Notes: a model not told the origin generated them from the letters alone. A DNA stretch of 64,000 nucleotides from Anaeromyxobacter soli (GCF_022808855.1 NZ_JAKZLF010000001.1:432597-496596), one strand, 5' to 3'; shown: positions 12,423 to 23,225, counted from the stretch's first letter. Program-made: numbers and translations.

Positions 12423-13529
12423 TCACGATCGCGGCAGCCGGAGCGTGAAGCGGGTCCCCTGCGCGTCGGACTCCGCGGTGAGCGCGCCGCGGTGCGCCTC
12501 GGCGATCGACCGCGCGATGTACAGGCCGAGCCCGAGGCCGGAGCGGTGCTCGCGGTCGGGCTGGTGGAACGGCTCGAACAGGCGCGGGAGCGTCTCGGGC
12601 GCGATCGGCGGACCGCGGTTCGCGTTCGCCACCACCAGGACGGCGTCGCCGCCGTCCGAGCGGAGCGTCACGCGCGCCGGGGGCGCGCCGTGCTCGATCG
12701 CGTTCGCCACGAGGTTGTGGACGAGCTGCTCGAGCCGGTCGCGATCCCAGAAGCCCGTGCACGCCGGACCGAGCGCGAGCTCGAGCGTCGCCGGCGTGTC
12801 GGAGACCGCGGCGTCGGTGGCGACCTCCTCGCACACCTCGCGGAGGTCGAACGAGCTCGGGTGGAGCGCCATCGTCCCCGACCGGCTCCGCGCGAAGTCG
12901 AGGAGCTGCGAGATGAGGCGTGTCATCCGGCTCACGCTCCGCACGGTCCGAGCGGCGATCCGCTGGACGTCGGGCTGCAGCGCCGCGGACGAGCGGAGGA
13001 GGAGATCGGCGCCGGTCCGGATGACGCCGAGGGGGCCGCGCAGGTCGTGGCCCAGCGCGGCGAGGAAGAGGTCGCGGTCCTGCTCGGCGCGCTGGAGCGC
13101 CTCGAGCGCGCGCTCGACGTTCACCTGGTCCGTGACCTTCAGCGTGAACGCGACCCCTCCGACGACCTTGCCGTCGTCCGCGATCACCGGCGTGAAGCCC
13201 CAGCGGTAATGAACGGTCTCCTCGCCCTCCCGGTGCGTGTAGTCCTGCCACTCGACCGGTCGGCCCGAGCGAAGGCGCTCCAGCTGCTCCCGCTCGGCAG
13301 CCACGCTCTCGGGCGTACCCCACACCTCGCTGGCCGTCTTCCCGACGACCTCCGAGGGCGAGCGGCGAGTCTGACGGCACCACTCCGCGTTCACCGCGCG
13401 GTGTCGCCCGTCCCGGTCGAGGATGGCGATCCCCACGGGGGCGTTTTGCAGGAGGGCGCGGACGAGCGGTGTGTCGAGGTCCAGGGAGGCCACCGCATGA
13501 GTCCTAAGGCCCGGCGGCCCCGCATGCAT
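12423..13529 (-). CDS. PAS-domain sensor histidine kinase
   Basis: A 368-residue soluble two-component kinase. A PAS domain covers about 22-140 (LLQNAPVGIAILDRDGRHRAVN). HisKA has the phosphoacceptor His161 in FLAALGHDLRGPLG. The HATPase domain has an N box HNLVANAIEHG and a G2 box GLGLGLYIARSIAEAH near the C-terminus. There are no membrane segments and no adjacent response regulator, so it is an orphan. The ATG at 13529 is used here. A GTG twelve codons later is possible because neither has a strong ribosome site. Confidence 0.9.
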   Translation of the reverse strand: MHAGPPGLRTHAVASLDLDTPLVRALLQNAPVGIAILDRDGRHRAVNAEWCRQTRRSPSEVVGKTASEVWGTPESVAAEREQLERLRSGRPVEWQDYTHREGEETVHYRWGFTPVIADDGKVVGGVAFTLKVTDQVNVERALEALQRAEQDRDLFLAALGHDLRGPLGVIRTGADLLLRSSAALQPDVQRIAARTVRSVSRMTRLISQLLDFARSRSGTMALHPSSFDLREVCEEVATDAAVSDTPATLELALGPACTGFWDRDRLEQLVHNLVANAIEHGAPPARVTLRSDGGDAVLVVANANRGPPIAPETLPRLFEPFHQPDREHRSGLGLGLYIARSIAEAHRGALTAESDAQGTRFTLRLPRS

Positions 13530-13700
13530 CGCCCCCGGGCGCTCTCGTGCCCGAGCGGGCAGCGAGGAGGCGGGAGCGAACCGTGGGTGGCCGGCAGCCT
13601 CCACGCAGATCCCGCGCGGGGCCCTCCTCGCGAGTGGGGCGGCGCGCGCGCACGGTCCGTCGCATGACTCCTGGTCGGTCTCTCTCTCTGGAGGTTCCTC

Positions 13701-14858
13701 GTGATGACGAAGCGTGTCGTTCCGCTCCTCGCAGCGCTCACCGCCGCCGCGCCCGCGGCGGCCGCGAACTCGGTGACGCTCGGGTTCGTGAACTCCGTGA
13801 CCGGGCCTGAGGCACCCATCGGCGAGGCGCTCACGAACGGCGCCGACCTCGCGATCTCCGACCTCAAGGCGAAGGGCATCGACGTGAAGGCCATCCGCCA
13901 GGACGACACGGGGAAGCCTCAGGTCGCGATGAGCGCGACCGAGCAGCTCGTGTCCGGCGACGAGGTGCCCGCCATCGTCGGCCCGTACTCGTCGGCGCCC
14001 GCGAACGCGATGGCGAAGCTCGCGCAGCAGTACAAGGTTCCGCTCCTCATCCCGGTGGCGTCCAAGGAGGACATCACGCGGCAGGGGTACGACTGGGTGT
14101 TCCGGCTCTGCGCCCCCGCGCACGAGTACGCGGAGACGCTCCTCGACGCGGTCCTCGCGGCCGGGAAGCCCAAGACGATCGCCTTCATCTACGAGTCGAC
14201 CGACTTCGGCACGTCCGTGAGCACGCTCGGCAAGGACCTGGCGCAGAAGAAGGGGCTCAAGGTCGTGGCGGACGAGGCCTACCAGAAGGGCGCGCCCGAC
14301 TACCGCTCCACGCTCACGAAGATCAGGGCGCAGAACCCGGACCTCGTCTTCATGGTCTCGTACGTGGCCGACGCCATCCTGCTCATGCGCCAGTCGCGCG
14401 AGGTGGGCCTGAAGCCCCAGGCGTTCCTCGGCGGCGGCGCCGGGTTCGACACCGCGCAGTTCGAGAGCGAGAAGGACATCTCGACGAACGTGTTCTCCGT
14501 GACGCAGTGGACGCCGGACACCGGCTGGCCGGGGGCCGCCGACTTCGCGAAGCGCTACGAGGCGCGGTTCAAGAAGCGGCCGACCTACCACGCGGCGACC
14601 GCGTACGCAGCGATGACCATCATGGCGGAGACCGTCGCGAAGGTCGGACCCGACCGGAAGAAGATCCGCGACGCCCTCGCGACGGGCACCTGGTCGAGCA
14701 TCATGGGCGACGTGAAGTTCCAGACGTACGAGGGCTTCACGAACCAGAACCAGCACAAGATGCCGGTCATCCAGTACCAGGGCGGCAAGGCCGTCACGGT
14801 CTACCCGCCGCAGATCGCGAAGGCGAAGCCGGTCTACCCGTTCCCGGGCTGGAAGTGA
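13701..14858 (+). CDS. ABC transporter substrate-binding protein (branched-chain amino acid type)
   Basis: A 385-residue periplasmic binding protein of the LivJ/Peripla_BP_6 family. The signal peptide is MMTKRVVPLLAALTAAAPAAA and the mature part begins NSVTLGFVNSVTGPEAPIGE. ETLLDAVLAAGKPKTIAFIYE and VFMVSYVADAILLMRQSREVGL are characteristic. A GTG at 13701 and ATG at 13704 are both possible behind the GAGG at 13691. No permease or ATPase genes lie alongside, so it is an orphan receptor. Confidence 0.9.
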   Translation: MMTKRVVPLLAALTAAAPAAAANSVTLGFVNSVTGPEAPIGEALTNGADLAISDLKAKGIDVKAIRQDDTGKPQVAMSATEQLVSGDEVPAIVGPYSSAPANAMAKLAQQYKVPLLIPVASKEDITRQGYDWVFRLCAPAHEYAETLLDAVLAAGKPKTIAFIYESTDFGTSVSTLGKDLAQKKGLKVVADEAYQKGAPDYRSTLTKIRAQNPDLVFMVSYVADAILLMRQSREVGLKPQAFLGGGAGFDTAQFESEKDISTNVFSVTQWTPDTGWPGAADFAKRYEARFKKRPTYHAATAYAAMTIMAETVAKVGPDRKKIRDALATGTWSSIMGDVKFQTYEGFTNQNQHKMPVIQYQGGKAVTVYPPQIAKAKPVYPFPGWK

Positions 14859-15059
14859 GGCGGCGCCCCGGCGCGTGAGCTCCGTCGTTCGCGGCGCCGT
14901 CGCCTCGCGCGCACGGCGCCGCGGACCGGAGGCTCCACCTTTCGCCGCCCGGGCGTGATCCTCTCGATGCGGCTCATCGAGAGGCGCCGGCGGCCCGTGT
15001 CGATCTTCAGGCCTCGCGTTCGTCGCGAGGGTGAACCTCGGTGAGCCGCGGAGGACCCC

Positions 15060-15485
15060 TTGAACGTTCCCGGTCCGGACACGCGCTGGCGATCCTGGAC
15101 GCCGCAGTTGCTCAGCGTCCTCAGGATCGTCACCGCCTTTCTCTTCATTCAGGTGGGGACGGCCAAGCTGTTCGCGTTCCCGGGCGCCATCATGCCGGAG
15201 GGGGGAACGGCGCCGGTCGCGTCGCTGGCGGGCATCGCCGGCGTGCTGGAGACGTTCGGCGGCCTCCTGCTGCTCGTCGGGCTCTACACCCGGCCCGTCG
15301 CGTTCCTGCTCTCCGGTGAGATGGCGGTCGCGTACTTCTACGCGCACGCCCCGCAGGGCTTCTGGCCGGTGCTCAACCAGGGCGCGCCCGCAGCCCTGTA
15401 TGCGTTCCTGTTCCTGTACCTCTCCGCGGCCGGCGGCGGACCCTGGAGCCTCGACGCGTTTCGCCGCCGCGAAGGGAAGGCCTAG
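15060..15485 (+). CDS. DoxX-family membrane protein
   Basis: A 141-residue integral membrane protein with four hydrophobic helices. RIVTAFLFIQVGTAKLFAFPG is the DoxX/YphA signature, and helices near GVLETFGGLLLLVGL, PVAFLLSGEMAVAYF and ALYAFLFLYL follow. The start is TTG with GGAGG eight bases upstream. DoxX proteins are associated with thiosulfate/quinone chemistry or oxidative stress in a few cases, and here no partner is visible. Confidence 0.88.
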   Translation: MNVPGPDTRWRSWTPQLLSVLRIVTAFLFIQVGTAKLFAFPGAIMPEGGTAPVASLAGIAGVLETFGGLLLLVGLYTRPVAFLLSGEMAVAYFYAHAPQGFWPVLNQGAPAALYAFLFLYLSAAGGGPWSLDAFRRREGKA

Positions 15486-15517
15486 CGAGATCATCGCGCC
15501 GCCCGCAGGGCTCGACG

Positions 15518-15548
15518 AGAGAGCGCCCGCTGCGGGCGCCCGCTCTCT
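15518..15548. terminator. Hairpin downstream of doxX-like gene
   Basis: AGAGAGCG pairs with CGCTCTCT (8 bp), with an inner CCCG/CGGG pairing and a small bulge. It lies 32 bp after the DoxX stop and ahead of the tRNA promoter. No T-run follows, so the terminator call is tentative. Confidence 0.45.
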
Positions 15549-15596
15549 CCGCCGCAGCCGCGGGCGCAGCGCCGCGAGCACGCCGCTCGAAAACTC

Positions 15597-15625
15597 TTGA
15601 CCCCACCCCGGTTCGCCAGTAGAAA
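15597..15625 (+). promoter_or_regulatory. Sigma-70-type promoter of the initiator tRNA
   Basis: TTGACC at 15597-15602 and TAGAAA at 15620-15625, separated by exactly 17 bp. The predicted start is about 22-24 nt before the tRNA 5' end. It is the clearest consensus-like promoter in the window. Confidence 0.7.
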
Positions 15626-15650
15626 CGCGCCTCGTTTCGACCTTCCCAAC

Positions 15651-17387
<1,737 letters not shown>

Positions 17388-17391
<4 letters not shown>

Positions 17392-17672
17392 TCCAGTCCG
17401 ACATCGGCTTCGACTGCACCGGCAGCCGCGTCATCGAGAGGGTGCATCGGCTCGTTCGCAGCCGGTGCGACCATCGCAGCTTCGACCATGCAGGAATACG
17501 TGAGAGCCGCCCACTCCTCCACGAGGTGACCGATGGCGGCCGCGGTGGCCTCGGGAGTTTCGAGCGGCACAATGCGAACCTTGATGGTCCCAACGGGCCC
17601 CGCCCGATTGGAAGTGCGGGCGCTGCTTCCTTCGCTTGCCTTGACCTTCGCGTCATTCTCGCTGGGGCTCAT
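17388..17672 (-). CDS. Small protein coupled to serine recombinase, element 1
   Basis: A 94-residue protein of no recognised family. A Ser/Asn/charged N-terminus of about 28 residues is followed by a predicted strand (TIKVRIVPLETPEA) and a helix (AAAIGHLVEEWAALTYSCMV), then an acidic tail. Its stop overlaps the recombinase GTG start, which implies translational coupling. The same arrangement, with a protein of the same length, precedes the second recombinase. A role in recombination, such as directionality factor or regulator, is a guess from position. Confidence 0.7.
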
Positions 17673-17674
17673 AC

Positions 17675-17755
17675 CAATCTATATCACAACGGCGTGTCGC
17701 TTCTGGCGGACTCCTCGGAATGCTTCGGCTATCAAAACGCCAGCGGCAATCTATA
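17675..17755. promoter_or_regulatory. Divergent control region with 9-bp direct repeat
   Basis: CAATCTATA occurs at 17675-17683 and 17747-17755, one copy just upstream of each of two divergent genes (the recombinase operon and the helix-turn-helix gene). The A+T-rich TATA portions could be -10 elements or operators. Confidence 0.4.
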
Positions 17756-17759
17756 GGTC

Positions 17760-18290
17760 ATGGGCAGAGCCGACGGACATCGCGCGCGCGTCGCTCGGGG
17801 CTGGGCTGCATCCGGCCTCACCCAGGACGCCTATGCGAAACAGCATGGAATCAGCGCACGCACGTTGCGCGCGTGGCGCCGTCGGCATTCCGCGCGGCAG
17901 CCGGGCGGCACGGCCGACATCCCAGCCGACTCCGTAGAGGGGCTCAGGGCGTCTATCCAGAACGCGATAGACCAGCTTCGAGGCATCCTCGACCGGCTGC
18001 CGCCCGGCAGACCGCCGCCGCCATCGGCGCCACCGGCAGCCTATGTATCAACCGCCGCCGAACCCTCAGACGTCTGCGGCGCCGTCCCGCAGGACCTGCT
18101 TCAGGCGGCAGCGACGGCGAGACTCCACGAGGGAGCGCCGGAAGGATACGCGGACGTTTCGCAGGTCCGGCTCCACGCGGCAGCGGCGGCTCCTGCGCCC
18201 GACATCATCGGCGATGTGGACGACTGGGAGCGACGCTTGTCGGCGGCAGGTGGCCCTCGGAAGAGCGGAAGCTACTTCTCGGATTTGTGA
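17760..18290 (+). CDS. Helix-turn-helix protein of element 1
   Basis: A 176-residue protein. The N-terminus carries a transposase/excisionase-like helix-turn-helix (AASGLTQDAYAKQHGISART followed by LRAWRRRH, residues 16-43). A short helix (EGLRASIQNAIDQLRGILDR) follows, and then a Pro/Ala-rich, poorly structured tail. It is divergent from the recombinase operon, so a regulator of that operon is plausible. The tail may be decayed. An IS66-accessory-like origin is another reading. Confidence 0.55.
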   Translation: MGRADGHRARVARGWAASGLTQDAYAKQHGISARTLRAWRRRHSARQPGGTADIPADSVEGLRASIQNAIDQLRGILDRLPPGRPPPPSAPPAAYVSTAAEPSDVCGAVPQDLLQAAATARLHEGAPEGYADVSQVRLHAAAAAPAPDIIGDVDDWERRLSAAGGPRKSGSYFSDL

Positions 18291-18491
18291 TGCTGTCAGC
18301 ACCACCGCACCTGCTGCCCAAAGGCCGGCGCTGCCCTGGGTGCGAGGCGTTCTTCAGCCGCGGGCTCCACCGCACGCAGTCGCTTCCCGCTAGCGTGGAG
18401 GCGCCGCGCAGAGTGGCGCCGTCGCATACCCGCGATGCTTGCCGGCCGAAACAGAAGTTTCGCCCTAGCTGCCGCGACGGCTCGGTAGCAG

Positions 18492-19703
18492 TTAAGCTAC
18501 TTTCTTCGCTCTTTGCACGTAACGGGCGGCCATCTCTCGGATGATTCTCTTAAGTAGGTGTTCGGGGTGTACATCCTCTCCGCAGAGGCGGTCGCGCGCG
18601 GCAATGAGGTCCTGGGGCGGGCACACCTCCGCAAAAAGCTGAGGCAGAATCTCATAGTCGCTGCAGACGCTCTGGAAGACGCCTTCCTGCACAGCCGCAG
18701 CGAGCATCTTCGGGTTCTTGACCACCTCGGGCAGGTCTTCCGGGCCACACCGGAGCGTGTCTCGTAGCACCTGCAGAGTGATGGCGTCGTCATCGTATTC
18801 GCCGAGCACACGCGTGTGCAGGAACTGGTGGCCGTCGATGTCAAAGCGCACGAGTTTATTGCTCGCCTCACCGGCCTCGACGGCAACCGCGAACTCCTCG
18901 TTACTGAGGCGAAGCTTTGCCTGGACCCAGTCGCACTCTTCGGGGATGTGCCGAACGAGCTTCACAATGTCGCTCACGTGGAATTCCTTCCTGAGAGCTT
19001 CCCATGCGTTCGGGTTGAACCGCGGAACAGCCAGTAGCGGCTGCACCGAGGGCTGCGCGGCCATCTCGATGCTCTCGCCGACACTCGGTTTCCGCACGAT
19101 GTTGTCGGCGAACAGCGGTTCATAGTCGAGGTGCCCATCCACGAAGTCCGGGATATCAGGGACGTGCTCGTGGTTGGGCTTGCCGAACCCGGTGCGGGGC
19201 TTCTCTTGAAACAACATTTTCGGCTCGCCGAACCGCGGCTGACTGCAGTCCTCCTTCTTCGGACGGCCACGTTTCCCACCCTTGCCAGCAGCCCGCTTCG
19301 CCTGCCTCCACTCCGTGAAGCTCACCGGAAACATTGAGGGCACTTCCTCGACGGAGGCGAGCTTGGCGTTGAACTCGATGAGGGGCTTAAGGTCGTAGAC
19401 GTTGTGGACCCTCCCGTTGCCGCGCTTTATGCTCCGAATCGGCAGGTAGCAGTGGTCGTTCAGGTAAGAGATGTGCTCCTGCACCGTATCTACGGACTTG
19501 TCGATTTCGTCAGCGATGGTCTGCTGGCTGGGCCATGCGGTTCCGTCGTCGCCGATGCACGCGAAGATGGACTCCACCACCAACACAGTAGTGATGGGGA
19601 GGCCCAGTTCCTTTCGATACTTCCGAAGGAGCTTCGGGGTGACGCTGTAGTGGCCATTCTGGAAGTGGCGAACGGTTTGCTTCTTCTGACTCTTCGGGGC
19701 CAT
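18492..19703 (-). CDS. Helix-turn-helix replication-initiator-like protein
   Basis: A 403-residue protein. The N-terminal half holds a winged helix-turn-helix like those in plasmid/phage replication proteins: LGLPITTVLVVESIFACIGD then GTAWPSQQTIADEIDKSVDT and VQEHISYLNDHCYL. A basic patch, AKRAAGKGGKRGRPKKE, follows near residue 140. The C-terminal half is mixed alpha with no recognised motif. Start chosen at MAPKSQKKQT with AGGTG upstream; a GTG three codons earlier is possible. Base composition is lower in GC than the flanks, which fits a mobile origin. A role in replication or transcriptional control of the element is inferred. Confidence 0.68.
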   Translation of the reverse strand: MAPKSQKKQTVRHFQNGHYSVTPKLLRKYRKELGLPITTVLVVESIFACIGDDGTAWPSQQTIADEIDKSVDTVQEHISYLNDHCYLPIRSIKRGNGRVHNVYDLKPLIEFNAKLASVEEVPSMFPVSFTEWRQAKRAAGKGGKRGRPKKEDCSQPRFGEPKMLFQEKPRTGFGKPNHEHVPDIPDFVDGHLDYEPLFADNIVRKPSVGESIEMAAQPSVQPLLAVPRFNPNAWEALRKEFHVSDIVKLVRHIPEECDWVQAKLRLSNEEFAVAVEAGEASNKLVRFDIDGHQFLHTRVLGEYDDDAITLQVLRDTLRCGPEDLPEVVKNPKMLAAAVQEGVFQSVCSDYEILPQLFAEVCPPQDLIAARDRLCGEDVHPEHLLKRIIREMAARYVQRAKKVA

Positions 19704-19785
19704 GGTGTTCACCTAGTTCACGTCGCGACGGATGGCCGCCGCAATGGCTTCTCGGCTGCGTACAGAGGCGGTCGCTCGACAACCC

Positions 19786-20118
19786 TGGCAGACGGAATCG
19801 TTCAGGGAGTACGCGCCCTGGCTGGACACGGGCGGTCCGGTGCGACCGCTGCTGGTCGCCGTCTTCGGCTGGGTCGCGGAGCAGGAACGCTCCCGTCTCA
19901 TCGAACGGACGAAGGCGGGCTTGGAGCGGGCGCGCCGGCAGGGGAAGCGTCTCGGACGGCCGCGGCTCTCGCCAGTGAAACTCGCCGCTGCCGCAGCGGA
20001 CGTGGAGGCCGGCATGGCTCAGCGTGCGGCGGCCCGGAACCGGGGCATCTCTGAGGCGGCGCTGAGGGCGTATCTGAAGCAGATGCGGGCTGGGCCCCAC
20101 CCCGCCGTGGAACTCTGA
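19786..20118 (+). pseudogene. Remnant of small serine resolvase/invertase (C-terminal part)
   Basis: The reading frame from residue WQTESFREYAPWLDTGGPV onward matches the second half of DNA invertases: FGWVAEQERSRLIERTKAGL, ARRQGKRLGRPRLS, and a C-terminal helix-turn-helix (AAARNRGISEAALRAYLKQ). The first 90 or so residues, with the catalytic serine and arginines, are absent, and the upstream DNA is the start region of the divergent gene. It cannot be an active recombinase. Confidence 0.8.
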
Positions 20119-20281
20119 CCCGCTGGGCTCCCGGCGGCAAGAGGCGTGCGGCGGCGAGCCCAGCAGCGGCTCCAGCACCCGCGTAGAAAACGGTTGCTCT
20201 TCCGCGCTTCGGGAAGGCTACCTGCGCGTCGGTCAGCGGGTGCGCGACAACCGGTCGATTTTCGCGCGCAGACGTCCGAGT

Positions 20282-20959
20282 TCACTCACGCGAGTGGAAG
20301 TTGTTGATGGCCCCGCTCTCTCCGGGGAAGTCGAGGAAGACAGCAGAAATCAGGAATGGCATCACGGGGCTGAGGTGTTGGCTCCTTCCCTCACTCGCGG
20401 CAGTGGCCTGAAACAGAGGTCTCAACTTTCCGTTCACGCCTGAACTGTTCTCGAAAACCATCACGTACAGCCGGTGAGTGAATACGGTGTATGACCGCGA
20501 GGCGAATCCCACGATGCCGAACTGGGGCGAATACGTCGTTGTTGCTGAGAAACCTCCGAACGAGTTCACGTACCCATTCGTTGTCGCGCTGCGGACACCC
20601 GTTTGCCCGAATACCGGAATCTGAACGGAATACGGCTTGCCGTCGTCTATGAGGTAATCGAATGCAACTACTACCTCCGCACGCTCCGGGGCGACCTCAG
20701 TCCAACCGCGTGCGCACAGCTTAGAGCGGACGATGTCTTGGTATGTGGCATATTCGAGGCTGTCTTCTTGGTCTCTTATGGGCAAGAACGCGAACTGAAA
20801 CCGGGACTCGGGGGCAAGTCGGTGGAACGCTTGCACTGTCGCGTAGTAGCTGCTTCGCCCGCCCGCAAGCAGCGCACCGTTGCAGCCTGCAACCACGAGC
20901 AGAAGCGCGCCCATGGTGACGTGCCGCAGAACCTGGAATCGGGGACCGCTCGCGAGCAT
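20282..20959 (-). CDS. DUF4136-like lipoprotein
   Basis: A 225-residue exported lipoprotein. The signal is MLASGPRFQVLRHVTMGALLLVVAGC, lipobox VVAGC. The mature domain has FLPIRDQEDSLEYATYQDIV, RSKLCARGWTEVAPERAEVVV and FDYLIDDGK, the pattern of DUF4136 proteins, which are envelope proteins of unknown function. The start at 20959 has GGAGGACAC ahead. A longer frame to 21124 is unlikely. It is relatively AT-rich for the window, in line with the surrounding element. Confidence 0.75.
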   Translation of the reverse strand: MLASGPRFQVLRHVTMGALLLVVAGCNGALLAGGRSSYYATVQAFHRLAPESRFQFAFLPIRDQEDSLEYATYQDIVRSKLCARGWTEVAPERAEVVVAFDYLIDDGKPYSVQIPVFGQTGVRSATTNGYVNSFGGFSATTTYSPQFGIVGFASRSYTVFTHRLYVMVFENSSGVNGKLRPLFQATAASEGRSQHLSPVMPFLISAVFLDFPGESGAINNFHSRE

Positions 20960-21146
20960 GTGTCCTCCGCGTCGTGAATGCGGCGAGCCTGGGCGCCGCT
21001 TTGGAAGGCTTCGGTATAGTTCGGGTGGTGCTCGGATTACGTGAACCGCCCACCAGCGTTGTCGACGAAGCCCCGTTGCGGTCCTTCCTAGTCCATTACC
21101 TACCTCGACTCGTATGGTCCGCACACCGTCGTGCCGTTCTCAGGCG

Positions 21147-21571
21147 CTACTTACCCACCGCCGCACGCTTCCGGACCACGGGAGGCTTCGCCTTGACGCG
21201 CGTAGCCGGCACCTGCGCCTCCGTCACAGCGGCTTCCGCCTTCAAGGCCGGCAGCGTTTTGCGAACGCTGCATTCGCACCGAACTTCGCAACGATGGCCT
21301 TCTTCGTATCGAGCCCGGTCGCCTCGATGACGAAGTTCGGCACGCGGCGAGCGCGCCTGTCTCCGGCCCAGCGTGTGATTTCTTCGCGGGTAGTCTTCCG
21401 GCCTGCCGCGGTGCGACCCCGCTTGGCTGTAGGAACAACCTCTCTCCGCAGTCGCGCATCCACGGCTTGGTTGATGGCGCGCTGTAGGCTGGGCAGCGCC
21501 CCCGCGACGACGGAACGCACAGTTTCATGGATGGCATCGGCGATGGATTGAGGTGCGGCGGAACGTGCCAA
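21147..21571 (-). pseudogene. Hypothetical protein gene with apparent frameshift
   Basis: The first frame (21571 to 21242) encodes MARSAAPQSIADAIHETVRS, then a helical region and EITRWAGDRRARRVPNFVIE with ATGLDTKKAIVAKFGANAAF. At GCAAAACGC (about 21256) it runs into an early stop. A one-base change in the A-run joins it to a frame reading TLPALKAEAAVTEAQVPATR and ending VVRKRAAVGK at 21147, which looks like a natural Lys/Ala-rich tail. Function unknown. Either a true mutation, slippage at the A-run, or a sequence error. Confidence 0.5.
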
Positions 21572-21621
21572 GAGCGGTCTCCTGCGGTGCGGTCTGCGGC
21601 AGCGTTGAGAAGCCTATCACT

Positions 21622-21882
21622 TCAGTCTGATTGGTCCCGTTCTCCCCACGAGCCGCAGCGTCGCCGGCGGTGAGACGACTCGACCCCTGAGCTTGGCTCC
21701 CACTTGTCACCTGCGGACGGGACGAGCGTGCGACATACGCTCCGCATCGTCTGCTCATCGAGTACGGCGGGCCGCTCCCGCAGCTTCACGGTCGCGAGAC
21801 TCTCATCGAGTGCAGGCGCCGCCCGGGGCGACGATGGCTTGGTCCGATGGCGATGCCCCACGACGGCTATCTGCATCCTCAC
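21622..21882 (-). CDS. Small hypothetical protein
   Basis: An 86-residue frame whose ATG overlaps the stop of the preceding 268-residue gene as ATGA, suggesting coupling. It contains LRERPAVLDEQTMRSVCRTL and a basic C-terminus. No family recognised. Support is positional, and the composition is only moderately protein-like. Confidence 0.4.
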   Translation of the reverse strand: MRMQIAVVGHRHRTKPSSPRAAPALDESLATVKLRERPAVLDEQTMRSVCRTLVPSAGDKWEPSSGVESSHRRRRCGSWGERDQSD

Positions 21883-22685
21883 GGGAGCAGTGCCTCGGTC
21901 AGGCCCTGCCGCATCACCTCGGCAAGCGTATCGAGCGAGCCGCTCGTGTCGGTGTGGGTCGTCGCCATCGTGGGCGTCTGCGAGCGCGACTCGCCGCCTA
22001 CCACGAATGGCAGCGGTCGACGACCGAGGCGCATCAGTCGCTCGTCGTAGAACGCGCTCTTCGCCTTCTGGCGCAGTCGCCGCGCTAGCTCGACCATGTT
22101 CCCGGTGCTGGATGGTTGCATGCCCGTCCCCAGGCGCGAGAAATCAAGTTGGGTTTCCGCGAGCGTTGCTGCTCGTCCACCGCGTGCGTAGACGAAAATC
22201 ACCTGCTCGATGGCCTCCTCCGACGAGCGCACCGTCTTCGTGGAGGTGCGGGTCATCCTGAGCCCGCCCGTCATGACCGCGGTGCCGACCGAGAAGCTCT
22301 TCGACTTCTCGGTGCGCTTGACCTCGGAGCGCGACGCGCGGACGCCGCGCAGGATGGCCATCACGTTGGTCCACTCGAACACCATCGAGTCCCCGAAGCG
22401 GGGCGTGAACGTGATGCCCGCGTCGTCGATGGCAAAGGAGTGGGCGACAGTGCGGTCCTTGTCGGTCGGGCAACGGGCATCGACCGCGAGCGCGGCCAGC
22501 CCGGCCTTGCGCAGCGCGACGACGAGCAGGTTGGCCTTGGCCGGTTCGAGTCGAGCCAGGAGAGCAGGCGGCTCAGGCGCAAGGCGCATGCGGGCTTCTG
22601 CCAGCGTGAGACCCGCGGCGTCGGCCACTGCTTGCGCGGCCTCGTCGGGGCGCGTTACGGCGCGCACGATGGCCACGAGCTTCAT
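21879..22685 (-). CDS. Hypothetical protein, 268 residues
   Basis: The protein begins MKLVAIVRAVTRPDEAAQAV and a helical segment ALADAAGLTLAEARMRL-like run, suggesting a ribosomal L7/L12-C-like or regulatory N-terminal fold. The middle is beta-rich (DAGITFTPRFGDSMVFEWTN, RMTRTSTKTVRSSEEAIEQV) and the C-terminus helical (GNMVELARRLRQKAKSAFYD). It has no signal peptide or membrane segment. Not recognised beyond this. It may belong to a two-gene unit with the overlapping 86-residue frame. Confidence 0.65.
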   Translation of the reverse strand: MKLVAIVRAVTRPDEAAQAVADAAGLTLAEARMRLAPEPPALLARLEPAKANLLVVALRKAGLAALAVDARCPTDKDRTVAHSFAIDDAGITFTPRFGDSMVFEWTNVMAILRGVRASRSEVKRTEKSKSFSVGTAVMTGGLRMTRTSTKTVRSSEEAIEQVIFVYARGGRAATLAETQLDFSRLGTGMQPSSTGNMVELARRLRQKAKSAFYDERLMRLGRRPLPFVVGGESRSQTPTMATTHTDTSGSLDTLAEVMRQGLTEALLP

Positions 22686-22856
22686 CTCGTCAGCCTACCA
22701 GAACCGTTTGGACGGGGCGGACCTGTCGAGCCGAACGGCGGCCGTGGGCCCGGCCGCGCTTTCTCGGGGATGGCGCGCGGCGGCAGCTTCGTGACGTTCT
22801 ATTGGAAGGGCGACGGGGAGCGTGCCTGCCGCCGAAAAAGGGGCGCTGCTACACCA

Positions 22857-23225
22857 TCACCCCTCCACAACCTGCCGCGCCGCCCAGGTCGAGCAGCCCA
22901 ACGCCTTCGAGACCGCGCGCCACGACTTACCGTCCTTGCGGAGTCGCATCACGTCGGCGCGCTCAGGGCGCTCGGACTGCGGGCGCCCGATGCGCTTTCC
23001 GGCCTCGCGGGCCTTCGCCATCCCGAGCCGCGTGCGCTCGCGGATGAGGTCGCGCTCGAACTCCGCGACGGCCGCGAGCATCGTCAACATGAGGCGCGAC
23101 ATCGCGTCGCCGCCCGGCCGGATGTCGATGCCCTGAGTCGCTGCAAGGAAGCGGACGCCGGCCGCATCGAGGTCGCGGATGTTCGCGAGCACGTCGAGCG
23201 CGTTCGTGTCGTCCTCGATGTTCAC
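22857..23225 (-). pseudogene. Remnant of serine resolvase (N-terminus missing)
   Basis: A 122-residue frame covering the second half of a Tn3/invertase-type resolvase: LANIRDLDAAGVRFLAATQG, AMSRLMLTMLAAVAEFERDL and RERTRLGMAKAREAGKRIGR, with a short C-terminal helix-turn-helix (GKSWRAVSKALGCSTWAARQ). The catalytic serine region is absent because the frame begins at MNIEDDTNALDV beside a tyrosine-recombinase remnant. It is thus a breakpoint scar, not an active gene. Confidence 0.75.

Noticed and set aside
15013-15031. CCTCGCG/CGCGAGG inverted repeat ahead of the DoxX gene
   Set aside because: A 7-bp stem of CG-rich sequence without a T-run is expected by chance at this base composition; not enough for a terminator or operator.
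15597-15612. CTTGACCCCACCCCGG as another copy of the GGGGTCA repeat
   Set aside because: The match is confined to TTGACCCC, which is better explained as the -35 region of the tRNA promoter.
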